Below are positions 1 to 8,848 of a stretch of DNA of 64,000 nt, in pieces; positions within the stretch are counted from its first letter, which is position 1, and every line of letters begins with the position of its first letter. Source of the DNA: Paenibacillus chondroitinus NBRC 15376. Lineage in GTDB: Bacteria > Bacillota > Bacilli > Paenibacillales > NBRC-103111. The stretch spans positions 1 through 64,000 of the forward strand of contig NZ_BILW01000026.1 of NCBI RefSeq assembly GCF_004000765.1, given 5' to 3'. The translations under genes and the position numbers were made by a program. Below the pieces are notes generated by a model. It was given only the letters and a program-made list of their open reading frames with translations, was not told the DNA's origin and did not search any database.

Positions 1-82
1 CTCACTCAGCATGACTCGGCGGGTTTCCCGGACCTGAGACGGCCTTGAACGCTCGCTCGCGGGAGGCTCGGGGGGATATTTA

Positions 83-1600
83 TCACTTCTTCAAATATGC
101 CTCATTGTACTCCCCAATAATCTGGTCGCCGCCGTTACGCTTCCAGCGCTCAATCTCCTGCGCAAAGGCTGCTTTATCGAGTTTCCCCAGCATATAGTTG
201 TACGTCGCATCAGAGATGACTTTGTACAGTTCAACGCCACGCTCGTCGTAGGTTTTCGACTCTAACCCCAGTGTCGGGTCCTTAACGATATATTTCTCGT
301 TGTCCAAGCTGAGCTTATCCGCCAGCTGTGACAGGGACTCGCTCTCCGCGACCTGCTTCACCTGCGGGTTGTTCAAGTCCGCGATCATGAGCGCATACAG
401 CGCATTCACTTCGTTCACGCGAATCTTGGATGTCTCTTCCAGCAGCTGGACTTTGTCCCCAATGGTGGTGTAATGACGTCCCTCCAAGCCATACTTCATC
501 AGGTTGGCGACATCTTTATCCATCGACCGGTCAAAAAATTGCAGCACCTGCTTCAGTTCCGCCTCCGTGCGAATCGCTTTTTTGGAGAACAGGTACAGCG
601 CGCTGTAGTTCGGAATCGACCAGATCTTAAAACCCATTGGTCCTTCGATATGATTCACGAGGGTGAATTTAGCCGAAGGGTTCACAAGCTGCACCTCGTC
701 CGAAAGGCGCTGCACATCCTGCATGCTGCCAATATAGACGCCCGCGATGCCGCGAATCAGCTTATCGCGCTGAACTTCTTTGCTGGTAACGGCAAAATCC
801 GAGTTAATAAGCTTTTCGTCGTACAGCTTTCTCATGAAATTCATTGTATCCACATAAGCCTGCGTTTCGAACTCCGGCACCAGCTTCCCATTCGCAACGC
901 CCCAGTTATTCGGAGTGCCGAAGTAGGAGCTCAGCGTTTTGAAAGCGCCGAAAACCAAGTCATTTCGGTCCGTTAGCCCGATGGTATCATCCTTGCCGTT
1001 GCGATCGGGATCGCCATACGTGAAAGCTTTTAACACTTGATACAGCTCATCAACCGTCGTCGGCTTGGCCAGCTTCACATTGTTCAGCCAGTCCTCGCGA
1101 ATGATAATCCCTTGCCGGGAAGACGGCCGCTCGGTATACAAGCCATAGATTTTGCCATCGACAGCCGCCTGTCCCAAAATCTCCTTATTCAACTGCTTCA
1201 AATTCGGATAAGCTGACAAATACGGTCCGATATCCCAAAAGGCGCCGGAGCGGATCGAATTTTTCATCAACATGTAGTCTGTATATTTCACGTAGGTTGC
1301 TTTTTTCAGCGAGTTCGTGGTGAGGGCTGTGTTCATTTTATCGGTGTATATGCCATCCGGAACCCAATTCAATTCCAGCTTCGTATTCGTAAGCTTTTCG
1401 ATCTCCTGAACGAGCTCGGGGATAGGCGGATGCGGAAAATGAAGCGGTGCCATAATCGAAATAACAGGGCGATCACTGCTCGCCTCGTTGGCTCCCGTAG
1501 TGCTTCCTTTCGTGCAACCACTGATCAAAACAACCATCAGCAGGCCATAGATAAAGAGACGACCGCGCTTATAAACTTTCCTGTTTACCTGTGTGTTCAT
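83..1600 (-). CDS. Sugar ABC transporter substrate-binding lipoprotein
   Basis: Extracellular solute-binding protein of a carbohydrate ABC importer, expected to be lipid-anchored outside the membrane. The N-terminus has a basic stretch, a hydrophobic segment and a lipobox LISGC with the modified cysteine near residue 29, followed by a Ser/Thr-rich linker. At 505 residues it fits the long LplA-like family common in Paenibacillus. The start at 1600 is chosen over an ATG at 1627 because AAGGGGGAAGGG lies just before it. No permease gene is visible; any partner lies left of the window. The gene is divergent from a membrane AraC sensor, which probably controls it. The substrate cannot be told from sequence. 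Confidence 0.9.
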   Translation of the reverse strand: MNTQVNRKVYKRGRLFIYGLLMVVLISGCTKGSTTGANEASSDRPVISIMAPLHFPHPPIPELVQEIEKLTNTKLELNWVPDGIYTDKMNTALTTNSLKKATYVKYTDYMLMKNSIRSGAFWDIGPYLSAYPNLKQLNKEILGQAAVDGKIYGLYTERPSSRQGIIIREDWLNNVKLAKPTTVDELYQVLKAFTYGDPDRNGKDDTIGLTDRNDLVFGAFKTLSSYFGTPNNWGVANGKLVPEFETQAYVDTMNFMRKLYDEKLINSDFAVTSKEVQRDKLIRGIAGVYIGSMQDVQRLSDEVQLVNPSAKFTLVNHIEGPMGFKIWSIPNYSALYLFSKKAIRTEAELKQVLQFFDRSMDKDVANLMKYGLEGRHYTTIGDKVQLLEETSKIRVNEVNALYALMIADLNNPQVKQVAESESLSQLADKLSLDNEKYIVKDPTLGLESKTYDERGVELYKVISDATYNYMLGKLDKAAFAQEIERWKRNGGDQIIGEYNEAYLKK

Positions 1601-1691
1601 GACCCTTCCCCCTTGGTGCAGCAGCATTTTCCGGTCATAATCAGAGAAAATGATTATCCGCCAGACAGATGATTATTGCTCTTAACGACAG

Positions 1692-1731
1692 ACTTGACTA
1701 CAATACATAGATACAGAACTTAGATACAGAA
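1692..1731 (+). promoter_or_regulatory. Direct repeat in divergent promoter region
   Basis: The 11-base sequence TAGATACAGAA occurs twice (1708-1718 and 1721-1731), with a 13-bp period. A possible -35 (TTGACT) lies at 1692. Tandem half-sites are usual for AraC-type proteins, so this may be the operator of the divergent regulator, but no experiment supports that. Confidence 0.4.
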
Positions 1732-1762
1732 GTGATCATCCTAAGATAAGGTGTTGGCTGCG

Positions 1763-4078
1763 ATGCCCAATTTAAGTTTTCTCAGCAAAATGACCATATT
1801 CGGGTTCTTGCTCAGCACGCTCCCTGTTATTTTTATCGGCGCTTTTGCCTTCATGACCTCGTCGAATGAGATCCAAAAAAATGTCAACGAAGGAAAAATG
1901 CAGTTAATCACCCAAATCAACTCCAATGTAGAGCAGAAATTAACGACTGTCAACCATACACTTAATCAGGTCATCAACTCCACCGTGCTCAAAAAGGCGA
2001 TGGATATGCCGCTAACTGTAAACGATTTCATGATGTATGACGATCTGCGCAGCGAAATCCGGTATATGCAATCTTTTGACACGAAGCTCGAAGATGTCAT
2101 CTTGATCAATGCCCGCGAGAACTGGATGATTAAGAACTCGGGGTTGTACCGTTTTGACGGCTACCCCTTTTACGATAAATTGCTGAACCTGATGAACACG
2201 CAGGAGAACAGCACCTGGATTTTGAACCCGTCGAAATGGTTTTTCACGGAGGAGAATGCTCGGAGCGTAACTTGCGATTACAGCATCTCACTGGTCAAAA
2301 AGCTGCCAACCACCGGACTGGAGAAATACGGCCTGGCGATGGCCAACATTCCAGCTTGTTCCCTGCAGGATCTGATTCAAAGCGATACGAAACATCTGGA
2401 AGATATACTGATTATGGACGAGCATAACCAGATTCTCATGCATCCGGATGCCAGCCTGATTGGCAAACCTATTGCGGAGGCCGGCCTGAAGGACTTAAGC
2501 CATCTAACGGCGCCTACGGGTCAATTCACAGCGGATATCAGCGATAAGCGCTATTCTGTGAGCTACCTGCACTCGAACTTGAATAATTGGACTTATTTGT
2601 CCCTAACCTCCATCGACAGCTTGACCACGGAATCGCGCAAAATCAGAGTCTACACGATCTATGTTTGCATCCTGATGCTGCTTCTGTCCATGCTGCTCGC
2701 TTGGCTCGGTTCGCGCAAAATGTACTCGCCCATCCAGCTCCTGCTCAATCAAATCGGGGGCCTCGTTACCGTGAACCAGAAGCGGAAGGCTAACGAGTTC
2801 CAGATGATCAGCGAGCACGTCCATACGTTATTCCAATCCAAGTCCCAGCTGGAACGGGAGGTTCATCAGCATATCGGCCAGGTGCGGACCTTCTTCTTGA
2901 TCAAAGCGTTCCAGGGTCATATCAAAACGAGCGAGCTGCCCGATAAATTAGCCCAATTCGGCTATACGAAGCATATGGACGAATGGAAAACGATGTCCGT
3001 TATTACCCTGCAAATCGACTCTATCGACAATACCCGATATGAAAAAAGGGACATGGAGTTGCTGCTTTTCGCCGCGCACAATATGATTGAGGAGCTCATC
3101 CCTTCCGACCAGCGGCTCGCTCCGGTCATTATCGATCAGACGGTGGTGACCTTGATTGGAAGCCCAGACAGCGAAGCCGACGCATTCCGCAATAAGGTCT
3201 ACGCCCTGACGGAGCAGATGCAGCAGCACATCTTCAGCTACTTGAATCTGCATGTCAGCATCGGGATGAGCCTTCCCATCCATGCTTTTTCGCAAATGTC
3301 GATCGCCTACAAAGAAGGGCTGGAAGCTCTGAAGCATCGGATCAAGCTCGGCGAAGGGATCATTATTCAGTACGAGAATATTAACTCGGGCAAACATTTC
3401 TTGAATTTGAACTATCCGAAGCCGCTCGAAAATGAATTGATGGACGCCATCAAAGTTGCCGAAAAGGATAAGTCCAAAGAGCTGCTGCGACAGCTCCTGC
3501 AAGCCGTATTCGCCGCTCCGCTTTCGCCGCAGGAATATCAGATCCCGCTGGCTCGGCTGCTTAACAACCTGCTGATGGTGATGCAGGAATCCGGCATTTC
3601 CTTGAATCAAATTCATCCGAACAAGGGCTCGCTTTTCGAAGAGCTGTTGAATTTGCATATGACGGCGGAAATCGAAGATTGGTTCTGGACAGAGGTCATC
3701 CACCCGCTGATCCGCATCTACCGCGACCGCCAGGATGCGCAGTATCACAATATTTCAGAGAAAATTATCGATCTTGTGCAAAAATATTACGATACCGACC
3801 TCACGCTGGAGGACTGCGCATCCAGACTGCATTACAATGCGAATTATTTAAGCAGCATTTTCCGCAAAGAAACGAATTGCTCCTTCAGCGACTATTTGTC
3901 CGCCTACCGGTTCAACATGGCGAAGAAATGGCTGTCGGAGACGGATATGCCCATCAAGGATATCTCGTCCAAGCTGCGTTATAACAACTCGCAGAACTTC
4001 ATCCGGTCCTTCCGCAAGCAAGAGGGGATTACCCCGGGGCAATACCGCGATAAGCAAAAAGAAGGCGCTGCTCTATAA
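1763..4078 (+). CDS. Membrane-anchored AraC-family sensor/regulator
   Basis: One-component regulator of 771 residues. Residues about 10-30 and 295-320 are membrane segments enclosing an extracellular Cache-like sensor region; a cytoplasmic linker follows; the last 100 residues are an AraC double helix-turn-helix (LTLEDCASRLHYNANYLSSI, then DISSKLRYNNSQNFIRSFRK). This architecture is typical of Paenibacillus regulators beside sugar-binding lipoprotein genes. The start at ATG 1763 is preferred because AAGGTG lies 9 nt upstream; a GTG at 1751 is the alternative. It is divergent from the lipoprotein gene and so is its likely activator. The ligand is unknown. Confidence 0.88.
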   Translation: MPNLSFLSKMTIFGFLLSTLPVIFIGAFAFMTSSNEIQKNVNEGKMQLITQINSNVEQKLTTVNHTLNQVINSTVLKKAMDMPLTVNDFMMYDDLRSEIRYMQSFDTKLEDVILINARENWMIKNSGLYRFDGYPFYDKLLNLMNTQENSTWILNPSKWFFTEENARSVTCDYSISLVKKLPTTGLEKYGLAMANIPACSLQDLIQSDTKHLEDILIMDEHNQILMHPDASLIGKPIAEAGLKDLSHLTAPTGQFTADISDKRYSVSYLHSNLNNWTYLSLTSIDSLTTESRKIRVYTIYVCILMLLLSMLLAWLGSRKMYSPIQLLLNQIGGLVTVNQKRKANEFQMISEHVHTLFQSKSQLEREVHQHIGQVRTFFLIKAFQGHIKTSELPDKLAQFGYTKHMDEWKTMSVITLQIDSIDNTRYEKRDMELLLFAAHNMIEELIPSDQRLAPVIIDQTVVTLIGSPDSEADAFRNKVYALTEQMQQHIFSYLNLHVSIGMSLPIHAFSQMSIAYKEGLEALKHRIKLGEGIIIQYENINSGKHFLNLNYPKPLENELMDAIKVAEKDKSKELLRQLLQAVFAAPLSPQEYQIPLARLLNNLLMVMQESGISLNQIHPNKGSLFEELLNLHMTAEIEDWFWTEVIHPLIRIYRDRQDAQYHNISEKIIDLVQKYYDTDLTLEDCASRLHYNANYLSSIFRKETNCSFSDYLSAYRFNMAKKWLSETDMPIKDISSKLRYNNSQNFIRSFRKQEGITPGQYRDKQKEGAAL

Positions 4079-4097
4079 TCCCGAGCAGCACCCAACG

Positions 4098-4149
4098 CCA
4101 AAAGCCTCCGGAGCCACCAAGCCGTTGTTGGTGGTTTCGGAGGCTTTTG
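4098..4149 (+). terminator. Rho-independent terminator
   Basis: Long hairpin after the AraC sensor stop: outer arms AAAAGCCTCCG and CGGAGGCTTTT, inner arms CCACCAA and TTGGTGG. It can act on both strands. Confidence 0.85.
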
Positions 4150-4191
4150 CCTCTTCGTTAAACTAGGTGAGCTAGCTGGCTGTCCAGCTTT

Positions 4192-4476
4192 CTACTCGCT
4201 TGGATCTACAGCTGCCTTAAGTGCCGCACGGTTGTTCCATAAGAACGACACAACGCTGTTGCGTTCCTCAAAGAACGCCTCTTTTTCATCCAAGTAGTCT
4301 TTACCGCGACCATGTACGCTGAAACGATCATCGTTGTAGTTCATCAGCGTCCACTGCCCCCCACGCTTGTTATCAGCGAACACAAGGTATAGTTTCTGGC
4401 CCGAAGGATCCCACTTCGCATACGACGAAAAGTTGTCCAAAATCAAGCCAATGTCATCCTTCTTTTTAATTTGCAT
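4192..4476 (-). CDS. Small conserved-looking protein, function unknown
   Basis: A 94-residue protein that I do not recognise. The start is well supported by AAGGAG placed 9 nt before the ATG. It has no signal peptide or membrane segment and is rich in Trp, Asp and Lys, with alternating hydrophobic strands (KLYLVF, GQWTLMNY) that suggest a small mixed alpha/beta fold. It is a single gene between two terminators and shows no operon partner. Confidence 0.7.
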   Translation of the reverse strand: MQIKKKDDIGLILDNFSSYAKWDPSGQKLYLVFADNKRGGQWTLMNYNDDRFSVHGRGKDYLDEKEAFFEERNSVVSFLWNNRAALKAAVDPSE

Positions 4477-4638
4477 GATCTTATCTCCTTTTCATTATGA
4501 TTTAGGCATATTTAGTAGAACAGGAACATAGTAAACGAGAATGCCTGAAAATGTTGTCGGACTGTGTGGATCGTTCATGGGAACCTTTGTCGAATGGCAA
4601 TCTTTCTGGCATTTCGTGAGACTGTCAGGCTTATAAAA

Positions 4639-4665
4639 GCGAAAAAAGCCGAGGACATGACGTCC
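4639..4665 (-). terminator. Terminator of the isomerase/oxidoreductase operon
   Basis: On the minus strand GCCGGAGGAC and GTCCTCGGC pair and are followed by CTTTTTTC. It lies about 300 bases past the isomerase stop, so the transcript would include the repeat array at 4693-4877 in its 3' untranslated part. Confidence 0.75.
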
Positions 4666-4692
4666 TCCGGCTCACTCTGCAAGAAGAATAAC

Positions 4693-4877
4693 TAGAATTC
4701 CTCCAGCTATTTCCTAGTTATTTCCATTCCATCTTCATTTATCTGGAAATTCTCCTGTTATTATGCCCCGTTCGAGGCATATGAAGGCATTTCCGCCGGA
4801 ATTAGATGGACAATTTCCCGTTATTCAATCAAACCGTAATTTCTAGTACAATTAGCAGTAGTTTTTCCAGTTAAACC
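4693..4877 (-). repeat. Four-unit intergenic repeat array (family 3, direct)
   Basis: Four imperfect 21-bp units in the same orientation at 4693, 4744, 4807 and 4857, which is a pitch of 51, 63 and 50. They share a pattern of GGAA-like start, TTYTCC in the middle and GTTATT near the end. Adjacent units match at 14-15 of 21 positions; the fourth is weaker (about 11 of 21). It sits between the isomerase stop and its terminator. Confidence 0.5.
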
Positions 4878-4967
4878 GGCCGGACCGGCTTGAGGGCTTG
4901 GAGCCTAGAGGCTGCGGGGCCGAAAGTCTGCCGTCTCGCTTACCGCTATTTGCCGCCACGCAAAAGC

Positions 4968-5804
4968 TTACAGCCCCGCCGCTGCATAAACTTTATCAAA
5001 GCCCGCTTTGGAACGCTGAGCCAAGCTCTCCGGGGAATCCGTCGGTGGCGTAGCCATCAAAATCTCCTGCGAAACAGCGCCTTTATAGCCGATTTTCGCT
5101 AGACCTTGCAGGAAGCCTGCCAAGTCGATCACACCTTCGCCTGGGTACACACGTCCGTTATCCAACACTTCCTCCACCGGAACGTCCGGCGCGTCGTTGA
5201 TGTGGACGTGGACGATCTGCTCAGGACGCAGCTTCTCGATGTCTGCTACTGTTAACCCGTTCGTGTACCAGTGGTACGCATCGAACAGCAAACCAACGTT
5301 GCTCTCGCCGATCGCATCAATCCAATCCAGCGTCTCTTCGAGCGTCCAGATGAACGGATGTTTCCAGCGTGTGCGCAGGTGGTGCGGCCCCACGAACTCT
5401 AGGCCAAGACGGATGCCGTAGGCGCCAAGGATTTGCGCGCAAGTGCGCAATCTGCGCGTAGCCAGCGCCATGAAATGCGCAGCATTCAGATCCGTCGATG
5501 GCAGAACGTACGTGCAGCAGCTCGTGCAGCCAAGCGCTGCCGCCGCTGCGGCTGCTTGAGTCAGCTTCGGCAGGTCAGCGCGGAAACGCTCCTCGGATCC
5601 GCGCCATTCCACCGGTAGACCGATGGAGCCAATAACAAGGCCATGCTTGTTCAGCAGCTCGCGCGCACCGTCTACGCTATGGCTATCCACTAGGGCAAGC
5701 GCGTCGATATCGACGGCTGCAAAGCCGTATTTTGCCGCTAGCTCAATGAACTGCTCATTGCTCTCCAGCTTGCCAAGTCCTGCTCCCGTTAACCCTCTAA
5801 GCAT
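4968..5804 (-). CDS. Sugar phosphate isomerase/epimerase family (TIM barrel)
   Basis: A 278-residue xylose-isomerase-like TIM-barrel protein. Likely metal ligands are the Glu in LGLEFVGPHH, the Asp in LLFDAYHWY, the His in HVHIND and the Glu near the end in SQEI. Homologues isomerise or epimerise sugars, keto-sugars or inosose. It follows a Gfo/Idh/MocA gene by 17 nt on the same strand, a pairing usual in inositol- or keto-sugar catabolism. The start has GGGAGG eight bases upstream. The substrate is not known. Confidence 0.88.
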   Translation of the reverse strand: MLRGLTGAGLGKLESNEQFIELAAKYGFAAVDIDALALVDSHSVDGARELLNKHGLVIGSIGLPVEWRGSEERFRADLPKLTQAAAAAAALGCTSCCTYVLPSTDLNAAHFMALATRRLRTCAQILGAYGIRLGLEFVGPHHLRTRWKHPFIWTLEETLDWIDAIGESNVGLLFDAYHWYTNGLTVADIEKLRPEQIVHVHINDAPDVPVEEVLDNGRVYPGEGVIDLAGFLQGLAKIGYKGAVSQEILMATPPTDSPESLAQRSKAGFDKVYAAAGL

Positions 5805-5821
5805 CGTGTTTCCCTCCCGAT

Positions 5822-6895
5822 TTAGATGTCCCAGTTTAGTTTCACTTCATTCCCTGTCCGGGAAGATTCATAGATGGCATCAAGAATTAAATTGTTTGTG
5901 TAGCCGGATAAAGCGGATGTAATCGGTTGTTTGCCTTCCCGAATGCACGTAAGGAAATGTCTGCTCAGACGCAGGCGCTCTCCTTCGTCATTCTCAGGCT
6001 TTTTCAAATCTGTCTCGATAGCCCGATTGAACTTCTCAGTCAGCAGTTTCCCGGATGCTCCCTTGTAGCTTGCGCCGCCGTCAGAGCCCATCAGATGAAT
6101 GAACGGCGTGTTATCCGTGTCCATATGAACCGCCCAGCTAACTTCCAACGTCAAGGTGCTGCCGTCTTCCATCCGGATGAGCGCTGTAGCCAAATCTTCC
6201 ACATCATACGTGCCGTTCCAGTTAGGCGTCCCCCATGTACCAATCCCCTTCTTGCGAGGGCCGAATTCGGCATAAGTAGCACCAAAGACGGAGACAGGCT
6301 TCGGATTACCCATCAGGTAGAGCGCAAGATCCAACATGTGAACCCCAATATCAATCAACGGGCCGCCGCCCGATTCGTCCATTTTCGTAAACCATGTGCC
6401 CCAGCCCGGAATCCCTTTGCGGCGGAACCAGCCTGTTTTGGCTGTGTAAATTTTCCCGAGCTCACCTGCTTCAACCTGCTCTTTGATCAACTGCGGGACA
6501 GCTTCCCAGCGCATTTGGTGGCCGATCATGACCACTTTATCCGAAGCTTCGCTAGCTTTCAGAATCTGTTTAGCTGCTGCTGCATTAATGCCCATCGGCT
6601 TTTCAATCAACACGTGTTTGCCGGCTTCAATAGCTTGCACAGCAAGGGAAGCATGATGCTGGTTAGGCACACCAATAATGACAGCGTCTACATTACTGCT
6701 TTGAATAAGCTCTTCAGGGCTAGCCGCTACGTGAGCAATGCCGTATTCTTGAGCTTTTGCTTGCGCTAAAGGCAAATAAGCGTCCGTAATCTCTGTAATT
6801 TCACAGGAATCCGCCAATTTCGAAAACTCGCGTATATGCACGCCGCCGATGTTACCGGCACCAATAATACCAATTCTAATTTTATTGCTTCCCAC
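5822..6895 (-). CDS. Gfo/Idh/MocA family oxidoreductase
   Basis: A 357-residue NAD(P)-dependent sugar dehydrogenase. The N-terminal Rossmann motif is IGIIGAGNIGG, the conserved EKPMG lies near residue 95, and the catalytic Asp/His appear in LIDIGVHMLD. The C-terminal half is the usual substrate and dimer domain. The start is GTG with GAGGAGG nine bases upstream. It is the first gene of a two-gene operon with the isomerase and is divergent from an AraC gene. It probably oxidises a sugar or cyclitol; which one cannot be seen. Confidence 0.93.
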   Translation of the reverse strand: MGSNKIRIGIIGAGNIGGVHIREFSKLADSCEITEITDAYLPLAQAKAQEYGIAHVAASPEELIQSSNVDAVIIGVPNQHHASLAVQAIEAGKHVLIEKPMGINAAAAKQILKASEASDKVVMIGHQMRWEAVPQLIKEQVEAGELGKIYTAKTGWFRRKGIPGWGTWFTKMDESGGGPLIDIGVHMLDLALYLMGNPKPVSVFGATYAEFGPRKKGIGTWGTPNWNGTYDVEDLATALIRMEDGSTLTLEVSWAVHMDTDNTPFIHLMGSDGGASYKGASGKLLTEKFNRAIETDLKKPENDEGERLRLSRHFLTCIREGKQPITSALSGYTNNLILDAIYESSRTGNEVKLNWDI

Positions 6896-6938
6896 GTTCT
6901 GTTCCTCCTCATAAGTACATCCTGTACGACCTGCTTTT

Positions 6939-6952
6939 ATGATAAAATAAAG
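6939..6952 (+). promoter_or_regulatory. Probable -10 element in divergent promoter region
   Basis: The stretch TATGATAAAATAA lies between the GTG of the oxidoreductase and the ATG of the AraC gene. It resembles the -10 regions seen before other AraC genes in this window (compare 41812). It is AT-symmetric and could serve either strand. Confidence 0.45.
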
Positions 6953-7016
6953 GCAGTAGAAAAACGCACCTATATTTCGGAAAACGTCCCATTTCTTCGA
7001 AGGAGATTAGCCGAGT

Positions 7017-7904
7017 ATGACGTACTTTCCCGACTATTTGAAAACGTACCCAAACATGCACTCATCCTTCCCTTTTCATATCAGCAAAAATACGCTGGGG
7101 CACGGCTTTCGCGCACACCGCCACGATTTCCTCGAGTTCTCCTATGTCATCGAGGGTACCGGGTCGGAAAGCATTAATGATGTCAACCATGAGATGAGGG
7201 CGGGCACGTTCACGTTCGTGCTGCCTTATCAGGTGCATGAAATTTTTACGGATCCCGGACAAAATCTGGTCCTGTATAATTGCATGTTCAGCATGGATTT
7301 GTTGATGGAATCAGGGAGCGATCCCGGTCTGTCAGGGCTTTTGGGTGAGATGACGGCCTTGCCCGCCTATGTCCAGCTGCATGGACAAGATCAGCAACAG
7401 ATGCTCGCTCTCCTTGAGGAGATGTATCAGGAATATAACGGCACTGAACGATACAGGCAGACGCTTTTAAAAGGCAAGCTGAAAGAAATTCTCATCCGCT
7501 TCGACCGCCATCGTTGGAAGCAAGCTCCCCTTGCGGAGGCAGCGGCGATCCCGCTTCACAGCACGAAGACGCATCACTCCGTTTGGCCTATCATTCATTA
7601 TATTCACCGCAACTATCAGGAGGAGCTGGCCTTATCGGACCTCGCTGCGAAGTTCGCGATGAGCGCCTCGCGGATCTCTGAAGTGATCAAACAGACGACT
7701 GGCCAAACGTTCGTCCACTTCCTGCACGACCTGCGCTTGCGTCATGCTTGCAGTCTGCTTGTGTCCACGGAGATGAGCGTAACGGAAATTGCGCTTGAGG
7801 TTGGATACGGCTCGTACAAGACGTTCTCCCGCATTTTCCGGGAAAGCAAAGGGATCGTGCCCAAAGATTATCGCAAGGCGGAGCATCATCGCCGGGTAAC
7901 GTAA
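7017..7904 (+). CDS. AraC-family transcriptional regulator with cupin domain
   Basis: A 295-residue regulator. The N-terminal cupin (HRHDFLEFSYVIEG, with HxH-like metal or ligand positions) spans about residues 25-95. The AraC helix-turn-helix pair occupies about residues 190-290, with LSDLAAKFAMSASRISEVI and VTEIALEVGYGSYKTFSRIF. AAGGAG sits 10 nt before the ATG. It is divergent from the Gfo/Idh and isomerase operon and is its likely regulator, sensing a sugar or its oxidation product. Confidence 0.92.
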   Translation: MTYFPDYLKTYPNMHSSFPFHISKNTLGHGFRAHRHDFLEFSYVIEGTGSESINDVNHEMRAGTFTFVLPYQVHEIFTDPGQNLVLYNCMFSMDLLMESGSDPGLSGLLGEMTALPAYVQLHGQDQQQMLALLEEMYQEYNGTERYRQTLLKGKLKEILIRFDRHRWKQAPLAEAAAIPLHSTKTHHSVWPIIHYIHRNYQEELALSDLAAKFAMSASRISEVIKQTTGQTFVHFLHDLRLRHACSLLVSTEMSVTEIALEVGYGSYKTFSRIFRESKGIVPKDYRKAEHHRRVT

Positions 7905-7978
7905 GCAACGTGGTCTATCTTCACCTCCGAGCGATTATACTTAACATAGTATATTTGAGTGCGAGGAGAGTGCTGATC

Positions 7979-8782
7979 TTGTCCAATGCGTTTGTAGCAC
8001 GTTCTTTGGAAGAAGTGCGGTTCTGGTCCCGAATTATGAAGGAACATTCCCTTTTTCTGAAGCTGGGTTTCCGCTGCGAAGATACGCAGCTCATTCAGGA
8101 AGCGAATCAATTCTACAGCATTTTTGAGCAAATTGAAGCTAGAGCCCATTCGTATACCGAAGCGACGGATCCCTCGCAAATACAGCGTTTTAACCTGGAA
8201 GCACATTCAGCCGCAACGCACATTTGGGCTTTTAAAAGAAAAGTTCTTGGACTCATCATTCAATGCAAACTGCCAGGGGGCAATAACTTTCCCTTACTTG
8301 TTGATCATACGAGCCGAGAAGCCAACTATTTCAGGAATCGGTTGGAGGAATTAAACACGGGAAGACTGGACCCTTTACCTGACGCGATTATTCATGAAAA
8401 TGTTTTCTTCCTGCGCATTATGGCGGATCATGCCAAGTTCATCGGACATCTGCTTGACCCGTCAGAGCGTCAATTAGTCGAGCAAGCCCGCAATTTCAGC
8501 CACGATTTTGATCAGCTGTTATTTCAAGCTATCGACCTGAGCGGCATGAAGCCGCAATCGCAGACAGACCCGCTTCTGGACCAATTCCTGGATCAGAACC
8601 GTGTTTCCGTCGTCTCGCTCCGCGACTTCAAGAAGACGGCCAGGGATTTAATCGAGGCCTGCAAAATCAAAAGCATCATCCATCCGCTGCTCGCGGATCA
8701 CGTGTTTCGGGAGGCCGAGAGGTTTTTGTTTATCATTGATGCTTTTGAAGTGGCGCTCACGGGGAAACAACCAGGTGCCTAA
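7979..8782 (+). CDS. DUF2935 domain protein
   Basis: A mostly helical protein of 267 residues with two repeated halves, each beginning near a FWSRIMKEHSLFL- or ENVFFLRIMADHAKF-type sequence, as in the DUF2935 family. The repeated His/Glu positions suggest a metal-binding four-helix arrangement, but no function is established that I know of. I chose TTG 7979 because AGGAGAG lies 8 nt upstream; the longer reading frame from 7910 has no ribosome site and adds an implausible leader. Confidence 0.8.
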   Translation: MSNAFVARSLEEVRFWSRIMKEHSLFLKLGFRCEDTQLIQEANQFYSIFEQIEARAHSYTEATDPSQIQRFNLEAHSAATHIWAFKRKVLGLIIQCKLPGGNNFPLLVDHTSREANYFRNRLEELNTGRLDPLPDAIIHENVFFLRIMADHAKFIGHLLDPSERQLVEQARNFSHDFDQLLFQAIDLSGMKPQSQTDPLLDQFLDQNRVSVVSLRDFKKTARDLIEACKIKSIIHPLLADHVFREAERFLFIIDAFEVALTGKQPGA

Positions 8783-8790
8783 AATAATAC

Positions 8791-8833
8791 GGCCGCCATG
8801 GAAGGTAGGTATACCTTACCTTGGCGGCCTTTT
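8791..8833 (+). terminator. Rho-independent terminator
   Basis: Arms GGCCGCCA (8791-8798) and TGGCGGCC (8822-8829) with a further paired interior (AGGTA/TACCT), followed by TTTTAAATTT. Confidence 0.85.
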
Positions 8834-8848
8834 AAATTTGCCGCGAAG

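Larger units (their letters stand above)
4477..4967. other. Intergenic region with terminator and four-unit repeat
   Basis: 491 bases without a convincing gene. It holds the minus-strand terminator at 4639-4665 and a four-copy repeat at 4693-4877. Bases 4878-4967 are GC-rich and show nothing I can name. Confidence 0.7.

Noticed and set aside
2948-3748. 266-residue minus-strand frame opposite the AraC sensor
   Set aside because: Shadow frame; no domain, and the sense frame is clearly coding.
5927-6769. 280-residue plus-strand frame opposite the Gfo/Idh gene
   Set aside because: Shadow frame; the sense strand has all family motifs.
7910-7978. Upstream extension of the DUF2935 gene
   Set aside because: It lacks a ribosome site, overlaps the likely promoter, and the TTG at 7979 has an ideal site.
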